Source: Puccinellia tenuiflora
Taxonomy: Eukaryota > Streptophyta > Magnoliopsida > Poales > Poaceae
Direction: 5' to 3'
NCBI GenBank assembly: GCA_012064385.1
Contig: QRDG01000401.1
Location: 661,174-725,173, forward strand
Length of the DNA: 64,000 nucleotides
Both the position numbers and the translations under genes were made by a program. Positions within the stretch are counted from its first letter, which is position 1; each line of letters starts with the position of its first letter. This document shows, piece after piece, positions 11,381 to 20,972 of this stretch. Below the pieces are notes generated by a model. It saw nothing but the letters and a program-made list of their open reading frames with translations, ran no database searches and was not told where the DNA came from.

Positions 11381-13511
11381 GTGACAATGGTCATCATGAT
11401 GAGCGAAAGTATTGTTGCTAGATATTTGAAATATGCGACGACCGTGATGGTTAAAAACAACGACACCGGGATAAAGTGTCCGTGTCGAACATGCAAACTC
11501 GGCACCGTGCTCGATCCGTTTTCCGGCACATGGCAGGAGCATCTGCTCAGGAAAGGTTTTATGGATGACTTCACTTACGAGGATGATGATGATGACGTCC
11601 ATGGGGGCGCGGCGGGAAATGATCAGGAAGATGAAGAAGCGCCTCCCGATTATGATGACGAAGAATATGTCGGGCATGATGATGAAGAAGAAGCCGATGT
11701 AAATGGTGGAGAAGACGCGGGCACGCCGACGCTGCTAACTTCAGTTGTGCGGGACCCTCATGTTCAAGAATTGCTTCTCAGAAAGTCGAGTAACGCTGCT
11801 ACAGAGGCTAAGCTGGCGCAGCTGGACATAGACTCAAATGCTCTGTTGTATGCGGGATGTCGGCCCGAGGATACCCGCTTGAAAGTAACGCTCATGGCTC
11901 TGCAGATGAAGGCAAAACACAAATGGACAGACGCAAGCTTCGACGAGAACTTGAAATTTTGGCACGATCGTCTTCCTGAGGGGAACACGTGTCCTAGTAG
12001 TATCGAAGAGGCCAAAAAAATCGTGTGCCCTTTTGATTTACCGCACATCAAATACCACGTTTGCATCAATGATTGCTTCATTTATCCGGAAAATGACGCG
12101 GAGACAACTGCATGTCCGGTGTGCGGCGCTGCTCGATACAAGAAAGGGAAAAAGAAAGCTCCTAGGAAAGTGGTATGGTACCTTCCGATCATTCCTCGTC
12201 TGCAGCGGCTTTTCACAGATCCTAAGGAAGCAAAGTTAATGCGCTGGCACGCGGAAAGGAATAAGCCGGAAAACGAAGAGACGGATAAGATGCTGAGACA
12301 CCCTTCAGATGCTAAGTAGTGGGAAGCGTTAGACTTTGAATACCCAACTTTTGGGAACGATCCAAGAAACGTCAGGTTGGGCGTGAGCACCGATGGGCTC
12401 AATCCGTTTGGCAACCAGAGCAGCACACATAGCACGTGGCCCGTGTTTGTATGGATATACAACCTACCCCCATGGTTGTGCATGAAGAGGAAGTACATTC
12501 ACATGAGCATGCTAATCCAAGGGCCGAAACAACCAGGAAACGACATCAATCTGTATCTACAGCTCTTGAGAGATGAGCTACACAAGATATGGAATGTAGG
12601 GGTCAGCACATGGGACGCCGTCGCGGAAGATTACTTCCCTATGAGAGTCGCGTTGATCACGACGGTGCAAGACTATCTCGGTTACGGATATATCGCAGGC
12701 CAGGTGGCCCACGGACACTGTGCATGCGTTAGGTGCATGGACGATACAACATATATGCAGCTAGAGAAAGATCCCGGGTCTTCAAAAACAGTGTTCACGG
12801 GACATCGAAGGTGGCTTCGCAAGGACGACCCGTGGAGAAACCGCAAAGAGCTGTTCGATGGTACCGTTGAGATCCGAAGAGCCCCACGTAAGAGGAGCGG
12901 CGAAGAAATCGACATGCTGTTGACAAGCTGGGATGACATATCAGGCATACGATATCAACGGTTACACGTTCTACACGGAGGAAAAAGACAGGAATAGCGA
13001 ATATCAGAACTCAGGGATAACGATGGAATCCTTCACCAGTGACGTCAAAGAAAGGTACTATGGAAGGATCGAGGAGATCTGGGAGCTGGACTACTCTGGA
13101 GACAAGGTGCCGATGTTCCGTGTCAGATGGGCTAAGAGCGTCAGTCCAAAAAAAGAAGATGGATATTTCACCACCATGTCTATACCCGAAGCCTCCAAGT
13201 CTGCTGCTACCGCGAGCGTCATCGCGAAAACTGAACCATGGGTACTGGCTAGCCAAGTTGACCAATGCTTCTTCATCACTGACCCGACAATTCCTAGCCG
13301 TGTTGTCGTGAGAAGAGGAAAAAGGAGCATCATCGGAATGGATGGAGTCGCCAACAAGCAAGATTTTGACCAGTATGGAGACCCAAAGATGGAAGATGAC
13401 GACGACGACGACGAAGAAACATACACCACAAGAAGAAGTAGGACAACACTACCCAAGTCAGGTGGTCTTCCGTTCGTAAGAAGAAGTCGACATATTCCGG
13501 GTCTAAATTAA
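11381..13511 (+). pseudogene. tnp2: CACTA-2 tnp2 transposase: amber codon and large internal deletion
   Basis: From the ATG at 11381 the protein shows the transposon-associated domain (CPCRTCKLG; EHLLRKGFMDDF), an Asp/Glu-rich linker, then the first half of Transposase_21 (KYHVCINDCFIYP; CPVCGAARY; WYLPIIPRL). A TAG at 12317-12319 stands where Gln is expected (AK-stop-WEALD), consistent with CAG to TAG. The frame then continues (VSTDGLNPFG; LIQGPKQPGNDINLYL; HGHCACVRC) to about 12945. There, WDDISG is joined directly to a DUF4216 start (YDINGYTFYTEE), so the rest of the catalytic domain and all of DUF4218 are missing. The DUF4216 part (12933-13511) ends at a normal stop. Confidence 0.9.
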
Positions 13512-13827
13512 TCAAACCCCCAAGAAGGGAAAGAAGATTGTGAAACGCTAGCTAGATGGTGTGGGAAATACGACGCTTGATTTTGTAACCCTATTAATGT
13601 CCTAGAATTTGTAATCCTAATATCATCGGAATATTAGATATCTTAATATTAAGTGTATTTTTTATATTTGAAATATGTGTCTTAAAATTAAATTGAAATA
13701 TGATATGTACTCCTAATATTGAAATGTGTGTCTTAAATGAAATGCAATGGAAATTGAAATTCAATGAAAAATGAAATGCAATGAAAAATTGAAATGCAAA
13801 TGAAAATTGAAATGCAAATGAAAAAAA

Positions 13828-13956
13828 CTTACCCGTGGCGCAGGGAAGCTATCCTACGCCATGGGTAACTTACCCATGGCGCAGGGCCTTGTACCTGCGC
13901 CACGGCTATTATTCTTACCCATGGCGCAGGGCTGCTAACCTGCGCCACGGCTAAGG
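13828..13956. repeat. internal subterminal-type array between the two CACTA-2 genes
   Basis: Six copies of the CCGTGGCGCAGG / CCTGCGCCACGG type motif, in inverted pairs, lie in the middle of the element, far from both ends. They directly precede a CT- and CCG-rich stretch (13980-14340) that looks like the 5' leader of the second gene. They could form a promoter-proximal binding site set, or mark an old junction between two CACTA elements. Confidence 0.8.
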
Positions 13957-13967
13957 TAGGCCCCATA

Positions 13968-14360
13968 TGACAGGCCGGGCGCGCGAACCGTTCCCCAATC
14001 TCGATCCAAAATTCCCTAAGTCCCAATCCCGCGCGTGCCGTGACACCAACAGACGCCGCCGCCGGCTCCTCCTCCCCGCCTCCTCCTCCTCCCCGCCGGC
14101 GTCCTCCTCCCCGCCGTCGTCCCTGTGCCGCGGCCGTCGTCTCCGCGTCGCGGCCGTCGTTCTCCCCGAGGCCTCCTCCTGCCCGAGGCGCCGGCCTCCT
14201 CCTCCCCGAGGCGTCGGCCTCCTCCTCCCTGAGCACTCCTCCTCCCTGAGCCGACACCGCTCTCCAGCCTCCTCCTCAAGCCCTCCTCCTCCATCCCTGA
14301 GCCGACGCTGCCCTCCTCCATCCCGAGAGCAGGTAACCACCCCTCGGTGCTCATGCCCGC
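13968..14360 (+). promoter_or_regulatory. GC-rich putative 5' leader of the second CACTA-2 gene
   Basis: A pyrimidine-rich, CCTCC-repeat stretch follows the internal motif array and ends in a plausible donor (GAGCAG-GTAACC at 14329-14336). Downstream is AT-richer, intron-like DNA up to the ATG at 15358 or 15390. Open frames on both strands here reflect composition. The role as leader exon is an inference from position. Confidence 0.4.
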
Positions 14361-14429
14361 CATGTGTTCAATGAAATGCTTGCTGGTTATTTTGCTGCTT
14401 GCTGCTGCTTGCTATTAATGTTGTTGCTG

Positions 14430-14630
14430 CTTACTATTAGGGTTAGGGTTAGCTTGCTGTTAGGGTTTGGGTTGCTGTTAGGGTTAGGGTTGCTGTTAGG
14501 GTTAGGGTTATATAGGGTGTCATTGCAAATTGTTTGTGTTAGGGTTAGGGTTAGGCTTGCTATATATTAGGGTTAGGTTGCTGCTTGATGCTTGCTATTA
14601 GGGTTAGGGTTAGGGTTAGGCTTGATGCTT
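14430..14630. repeat. telomere-like (TTAGGG)n interrupted repeat
   Basis: Runs of GGGTTAGGGTTAGG alternate with TTGCTG and TGCTTGCTATTA spacers. The unit is the 6-mer TTAGGG, not the plant telomere 7-mer TTTAGGG. The array lies inside the CACTA-2 leader intron, so it is simple-sequence expansion and not a chromosome end. Confidence 0.75.
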
Positions 14631-14837
14631 GCTTCTTGATATTGCTATTGTTGGTGTTATTGCAAATTGTAGCAAAATAAAAAATTGAAACCTGATGTTG
14701 CCTTCTCTTTCAGGTGGTGGCCTGCTGCTGCTACTAGAGGTGGTGGTGTTGCTTGCTGCTGGTAGGGGTGCTACTGCTGCTGCTACTAGAGGTGGTGGTG
14801 TTGAAGCAAGGTAGGATGTGATCGAAATCCGGAGTTG

Positions 14838-15075
14838 TGTGCCGGTATGCTTATGTTGTTTGTGATGAATGTTGTATCTTGCCGGAGTTGTGTGCCGGCT
14901 TAATTATATGTGATGAATGTGGTATCCAGCCGGAGTTGTGTGCCGGCTTAATTATCTGCGATGAATATGTGTGATGCCGGAGTTTTGTTGTCAATTTGCC
15001 GGAGTTGTGTGCCGGTTTATATGTGTGATGAATATGTTTGTATCTTGCCGGAGTTGTGTGCCGGTTTTGTTGTGA
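14838..15075. repeat. minisatellite based on GCCGGAGTTGTGTGCCGG
   Basis: The 18-bp motif GCCGGAGTTGTGTGCCGG, itself an imperfect palindrome (CCGG at both ends), recurs about every 55-65 bp with GTGATGAAT spacers, five to six times. It lies immediately before the long hairpin in CACTA-2. Confidence 0.75.
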
Positions 15076-15098
15076 ACTTTGTAGGGATTTTAGATGAG

Positions 15099-15296
15099 TG
15101 CCGATGTTTTGCCGAAATGTCGATTCATTTCTGTTTCGGCAAATTTCCGGCACTCCTATGGCCAAAAATTAGCAAAGGTCATGCCGAATTTTTCCGTGAA
15201 AAATTCTGCATGACCTTTGCTAATTTTTGGCAATAGGAGTGCCGCCGGAAATTTGCCGGAATGGAAATGATTCGACATTTCGATAAAACATCGGCA
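15099..15296. repeat. long imperfect hairpin, about 98-bp arms
   Basis: The left arm (from TGCCGATGTTTTGCC at 15099 to AATTTTTC at about 15195) and right arm (from GAAAAATTCTGC at about 15198 to AAAACATCGGCA at 15296) pair along nearly their full length. There is almost no loop; mismatches and a 3-bp indel are scattered. A single-arm copy lies at 11231-11335. Transcription through it would give a long double-stranded RNA. Confidence 0.85.
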
Positions 15297-15357
15297 TATG
15301 TATTTTTTTTGTTTCTTTTAACTAACATGTTCCATTTTGCTGTAACACGCAGAACAC

Positions 15358-18300
15358 ATGGCTAACAACGATGAGGCCGGAGCTTCTTCTTGGCAGTTAA
15401 GCGTGGAAGACCTAGCCAGAGAGAAGAACGCGGACTTCTGGATGTTGCCGAGGGCGCCAATAATAGTGGCGCCGGGGATGGCGACGAGGGCACCAATAAT
15501 AGTGGTGCCAAGGATGGCAACGATACCACTACTAGTGGCGCCGGGGATGGCGGCGCGACCACTGATGGCGGAGAGCGCACAGATGGTAGCCAAGCCAAAA
15601 AGGCTAGGAAGGAGAGGAGTAAGAACAAGGTCCGGGCCTTGAGGCAAGCGATCACCCAAGTGTCCGACGGTGGGGCGCCTCTAGTGCCTACAGGGGTCGC
15701 CGCAGGGTATGGCCTCCAAGTGGCATGCATCCTTCGAGAGGTCGTCCCTGTCTATGAGGATAACATAAGGGATGCTAATAAAGCGGGTTTGCGCCTCCAC
15801 CTCATCAAGAGGCTGCATGAACGGTATGAGTTCCCGCCGGCCTACAGGGCCGATGAAGACGGTAATCATGATTTGAAAAAACTCAATGCCGTCAACAACT
15901 TTGCCCTCACGAAGATGAGCACGGCCTTGTCCAGCTGGAGATCTAGGGTCAAAAAATTGATCGAAGATGATAAAAGTCCCGAGGAGATCTGGAACAAGGA
16001 GCAGGTCAATGAAGAAGACCTTAGGATTTTCCGGGGCAGGCTCGGACTACCTGCATCCAAGAAAATGAGTGAATGGGGGAGGTGGATGAACTCGAAGAAT
16101 GTAGGACACCACCATCTCGGAAGTGGTGGTTACTTCGCGGCTGAGCCCAAATGGGAGAAGCAGGATGCTGAGTGGGAAGCTAAGGGCATCTCTAACTCCT
16201 TCGACAAATTTAAAGACAAGCAGACTAGAAATTTTGTCAGGGCTCGGTTCACGGAGGACCTGGTTACCAAGGAACTTAAGACGGATCCTGCTGTCGTGAA
16301 GTTCCAAAAGGCTCTGGAGGATGTACAAAGTTCTAGAGCCACGGATGAGAGCTCCTCCCAGGGATCGACGAAGCCCGTGTGGGACACTCCATTCAACGCG
16401 GCGTTGAACAAGGTCAAGGGGCGGGATCTGGACAAGCCACCGTCAGGTGGCCGTGTTTTCGGCCATGGCAAGGTCCTATGGTGTGACTATTATGCCGAGG
16501 ACAAGGAGACGCGGAAGGAGAGGAAGAAGCGCAAGCAGGAGGATATAGTCAACGAACTAGTGGCCAAGGCGCTCGTCGGTTTCCTTCCTTCCGTCGTGAC
16601 CTCGGTAACGGATTGGATCGACGGAGGTCGACAAGGGCCGTGTCCAGTGCCCAACTTTGGAGGCAACACGGCCAACACCGCGTCGGCGGCTTCGTCCGCC
16701 AACACCGCACCGTCACCTCCACCTGTTCGGGATAATCTGCCGGTCCACACCACGCCGTCGCCTCTTCGGAGAATTCTCCGGCTGGCAACCCCCCAAGTGG
16801 CGCCCACTCTGACTCCGTGTCGCAAGACGTCGGCAGTGTCTCGACAATTGCCGAGCTCGACGCCCTCACGGTATCTAAGCGTCGTAGGCTCAACGCATAT
16901 TACTTCATCCATTTTGCCTTTGCCTTGCATCTCTAACGCCCTACATGCACTGTTCTTCGCAGGGCGACACTAGATGCACTCTCCTAAACCATGTGAATGG
17001 AGAGTTGAAGGATGTTGCTAGGGCTACCATCATTGCGCCCAAAAATCGCATGCACCACAACACGCCGATACCCGATGGCTGCTTTAAGGTCTCACTGATT
17101 AGGGTGTTCTCGGGCTGCAATGAGGTGGATCCTCCTTATCAACCTGTGGGAGTCGAGGACCATCTGCTCCTCCGTGAATGCATCCCCTGGGCCATGGTAT
17201 GGCCAAAAACCCAGATCTGTCTAAGCCCGGACACTCCACAGGTAACACCGCAAGTCGGGTTGGGGCAAAACCCTGTCAAGGCCATCGCACCAGCACCAGC
17301 ACAACTTAAAGAGCCCGCGGCCTAGAAAGACGACATCTTTGATGACTGCTAGATCGATGATGACTGCTGCGACGACGGAGGATATGGCTCCTCTTGATGA
17401 ACCGCCGACTGCTCCGCACACGCACGAGCCCGCTGGTCAAACAGATAAAGCCGCGTGCACGAAGCGTCTGTTCGATTCTCAAGAGACGCCTCCAGCCGAT
17501 GACTTCACGCAGAAAGAAGCAACACAAGCTATCCTGAGCCCCAACACACTACTTGGGACCTGTCGTGAAGCGCTAGCGGCCGGAGGAGGCATCCCTCCGA
17601 AGCCTAAGAAGGGACGGAAAAGAACTAGGAAGAGCGACTATGCATCTGCCAGCAAGCCGTCGCTGCCTCCAAAGCCGCAGCAGGGTGCCAATGCCTCTAG
17701 CAGCCAGCCGGCGGCTCCGCGGCCGATCCGGTTTAAGGACGGACCAGGACCGAGCAAAGATGTTGCGCGGGAAATGCATATTGCGGGTCGACTGATGGTA
17801 CCGCCTGATGTGCTCCAACTCATGAGTGGGGATATGCAGAAGCTGCATGAGCGTGTTCTGACACGAGAGCTGGATCTTCTTAAAATGAAAGATCCAACAC
17901 ACCCACACCCGCTCTTCACTGCCAAGGTGCCAGAGGCAGTTGATGGCTTTTGCAAACAAGAGCTGGCGGATTTGCTGTTCGTGCGATTTGATGACATCTT
18001 CAAGATGTTTAACTTGAAGCGGCTCCATCCTCATTTAGTCCGCTTATTCTGTCTCAGTACGGCCCACCAGGTCCTAAAAGAGAAGATCGAGGGCGTCGCG
18101 ATAGCGGACCCCTACTACATGATCGAGACCAACTTCAGAAGCCATGAAGGCTGGCAATTTATGTCGAGACACCTTGAAGAAATCATGGTGGAGAATAAGT
18201 GGAAGGATTACATTCTCTTGCCTTACTATCCCGAGTAAGTAGTCATTCTCTACGCCATAATGAAGATGCTTCATTAGATTTCTATCATTATTTTTCTAAC

Positions 18301-18895
18301 ACTCTGTCTAAATTGTTTTGCCCAGAGACAAGTATTGCGTCCTGCTCGTTCTTTGCCCGAAATATTCCGTAGTCACATATTTGGACTCGGGTAGGGAGGA
18401 CAAACCGAAAGACTACACCAACCTCAAGAAGGCTCTGGATAATGCTCTAGTTGGCTTCAGTATGAAGGGAGGCGTCTTCAAAAGGAAGAGACCTGAAGAG
18501 GAGGTGTGCTATCATTCCACCACATTATCAACTTCGCGTGCGTCACGCAACCAAAGAACAGCGAGAGGGATGCCTACTATGCCATCCATCAGATCCGTGC
18601 CTTCGTACGGGATGAAGAGAAACTTAAGTTGCCAGATCAACTCCAACGCTGGGCCGAAAACTTGGCAACTATCCAGGATCGTGATCTTCGACAAGAATTC
18701 TATCGCATCCAGGAGACGTTCGCGCGGATCATACTACACGATGTCTGCACCGTTGGAGGCATGTTCTACTACGACGGCGCTCCACTCGATAATGCGGAGG
18801 TGGAACGGCGTATAAAGGCACAAGGCGACATCCGGCCCTTCACGACGAAAGAAGGCGTCCGCCCGTTCCCAGCCCCGAAGACCGTCGACGCCTAG
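15358..18895 (+). pseudogene. second CACTA-2 gene: accessory protein with Ulp1/C48-like C-terminus, degenerate
   Basis: This is the usual partner of tnp2 in grass CACTAs. A Gly/Asp/Thr-rich N-terminus leads to a conserved helical region (HLIKRLHERYEFP; VKKLIEDDKSPEEIW; YFAAEPKWEKQDAEWEAKG). A segment resembling the DUF8039 family (IIAPKNRMHHNTPIPDGC; GVEDHLLLRECIPW, about 17005-17210) comes next. A long linker then ends in a C48-peptidase-like domain (VLLVLCPKYSVVTYLDSG, 18340-18400; DAYYAIHQIRAF, about 18568). Likely introns: about 16871-16960 (ends TTCGCAG) and 18235-18325 (GTAAGT ... CCCAG). Frame changes near 16740 and 18505 have no splice explanation, so the gene looks broken. The usual catalytic His and Cys positions hold Tyr and Asp. 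Confidence 0.7.
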
Positions 18896-19179
18896 CTTAT
18901 CTACCTGTGTAGCTTATGTTCAAACAGTCGATGAAATTCGTGTTGTAATTAAACTTCCTTTAGTTTGTAATGTGATGTTCGAACTTGCTACTCGATTCCG
19001 ATCGATGTGATGTATATGATGATCCGTGATCTATTTTCAGTTATAATGCATATGTGATCTATGTATTTTGTGTATTGTTCTGCAATGTGTATTATAGAAT
19101 ATTTGTCTATATAAATACCTATATTAACATCTGTATAAATACTGTATTTTCTGTATATAAAAAAATACAGAAAATCATA

Positions 19180-19420
19180 GCCGTGGCGCATGTCAAAGGG
19201 TAGCCGTGGCGCACCACAGCCGTGGCGCACAGTCCACCAGTGCGCCATGGGTATTTCCCCTTAGCCATGGCGCACATAGTATCCTGCGCCACGGCTAACT
19301 ACTCGTGGCGCACAAAGGGTCCTGCGCCACGGCTAATTGCTTACCCGTGGCGTGGCAATTCGTGGCGCAGGCGCCTGCGCCATGGGTAGCCCAATCTGGT
19401 GCGCCACGGCTAGGCTTTTC
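19180..19420. repeat. CACTA-2 right subterminal array
   Basis: About ten copies of the GCCGTGGCGCA / TGCGCCACGGCTA motif in both orientations occupy the last 240 bp of the element. They match the left array, showing that both ends belong to one element. Confidence 0.9.
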
Positions 19421-19433
19421 CCTAGTAGTGTAT

Positions 19434-20753
19434 TCAGATGGTACTGTGAGATGGATTATGAACGTCTACATGAGAACATGGCAACATCAATGAAGCTCTT
19501 GGTGATATTACATGGAAGAAAGCTATGCAAGAAGAGTATGATGCACTCATACAAAATAAAACTTGGCATCTTGTGCCTCCGAGCTCCACTAAAAAATTAA
19601 TTAATTGCAAGTGGGTTTACCGTATCAAACGACGTGCTAATGGAAGTATTAACAGGTATAAATCACAGCTTGTGTCCAAAGGATTTAAGCAGCGCTAGGG
19701 TATAGACTATGAAGATACTTTTATCCCAGTTGTCAAAGTTGCTACTATTCATGTTGTTTTAGCATTTTCAGTTTCTCGAGGTTGGAGTATTCGACAGCTA
19801 GACGTGAAGAACGCGTTTTTACATAGTGTTCTGAAAGAGGAAGTCTATATGAAACAACCTCCTAGGTTTGAAGATCCCACTGCTCTAAATCATATCTACA
19901 GACTCGATAAACCTCTATATGGATTAAAACAAGCACCTCGGGCTTGGTTTTTTCATTTGATGCTAAGGTCCATGCTCTTGGTTTTCTCCCATCCAAGGCT
20001 GATACACCCTTATTTATCTATAAAAAAATCAGGCATCACAATTTTTTTCTTAATATATGTTGATGATAGTATTATGACAAGTTCCTCTGGAGACGCCATA
20101 TCGGTTTTACGCAAGGATTTTGCTCTCAAGGATCTTGGAGATTTACACTACTTCTTGGGAATAGAAGTTTGCTGAAACTCACCTGGCCTTGTGCTTACAC
20201 AAGAGAAATATGCTCGTGATCTTATAGTTAAAACTGGCTTATGTGATTGCAAATCGGCAACTACACCATGCAGATAAACTATATTTGTCAGAAGGAGATC
20301 CGCTTGGCCCTGAAGATACTACAAATTACGTAAGTATAGTTGGTGCTCTCCGGTACTTAACTCTGACAAGTCATGATATATCCTTTTCGTTCAACAAAGT
20401 TTGTCAGCATCTTCATGCACCCACTACTGCACATTGGACAACTGCTAAATGCATTCTATGATATGTGCGTATTACAATCAAACTTGGTTTTACGTTCCAA
20501 TAGTCCTATTCAACACTTCTTAGTGCCTTTTTAGATGCAGATTAGGCAGGCTGTCTTGATGATCGACGATCCTCTTGAGGCTTTACACTATTTTTTGGTC
20601 CAAATTTGGTCTCATGTAGTGCCAAAAAACAAGCTATTGTGTCCCGTTCTAGTTCAGAGGCTGAATATGTCTCTTGCAAATGTTACAACTGAATTGATTT
20701 TGGTGAAAGCATTGCTTCGTGAACTTGGGGTTTCTCTTAAGGAACACCCTTGT
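19434..20753 (+). pseudogene. copia-1 reverse transcriptase portion
   Basis: Right after CACTA-2 the copia reading continues with SDGTVRW and KWVYRIKRRANGSINRYK, then the RT core (QLDVKNAFLHSVLKEEVYM at about 19798; DKPLYGLKQAPRAWF; IYVDDSIMT with the catalytic DD near 20060; LKDLGDLHYFLGIEV). The start of RNase H (CRAEYV-like, about 20655) is cut at 20753 by the LINE. At least four stops or shifts are visible, for example TAG at 19697 and TGA at 20173. Confidence 0.85.
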
Positions 20754-20972
20754 CTTTTTTTTATAAAGGGCTTTATTACTTAAAAGGTTTAAGCATTACA
20801 CCCGGCCTCTGCATAACAAAGATGCACACAGCCGACAGTCACAAAAAAGAACTAAAAACATAGGCCACGTTACAAATCATGAGATCGTGTACTCCGCCTA
20901 TGGTGGTGGTCTGATGCGAAGATCACTACGCCACCCATGTTGAGTAAAAATGTCCCTCGCCGTAGTCTCCAG

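Larger units (their letters stand above)
10300..19430 (+). mobile_element. CACTA-2: complete 9.13-kb CACTA transposon, TSD TAT
   Basis: The left end CACTACTAGGAAAAGGC at 10300 and the right end GCTTTTCCCTAGTAGTG at 19430 are inverted repeats with one indel. Both are flanked by TAT (10297-10299 and 19431-19433). Both ends carry arrays of TAGCCGTGGCGCA motifs. Inside are a tnp2 gene (11381-13511) and a second, multi-exon gene (15358-18895), the two-gene layout usual for autonomous grass CACTAs. Both genes are damaged, so this copy is non-autonomous. It sits inside copia-1 and leaves an in-frame empty site. Confidence 0.95.

Noticed and set aside
13829..14374. Several long open frames on both strands (115-142 codons).
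   Set aside because: They overlap one another in a CCTCC-rich, low-complexity stretch; no domain, and composition alone explains the lack of stops.
14430..14630. Possible interstitial telomere.
   Set aside because: The unit is TTAGGG with many interruptions, not the plant TTTAGGG, and it lies within a CACTA intron.
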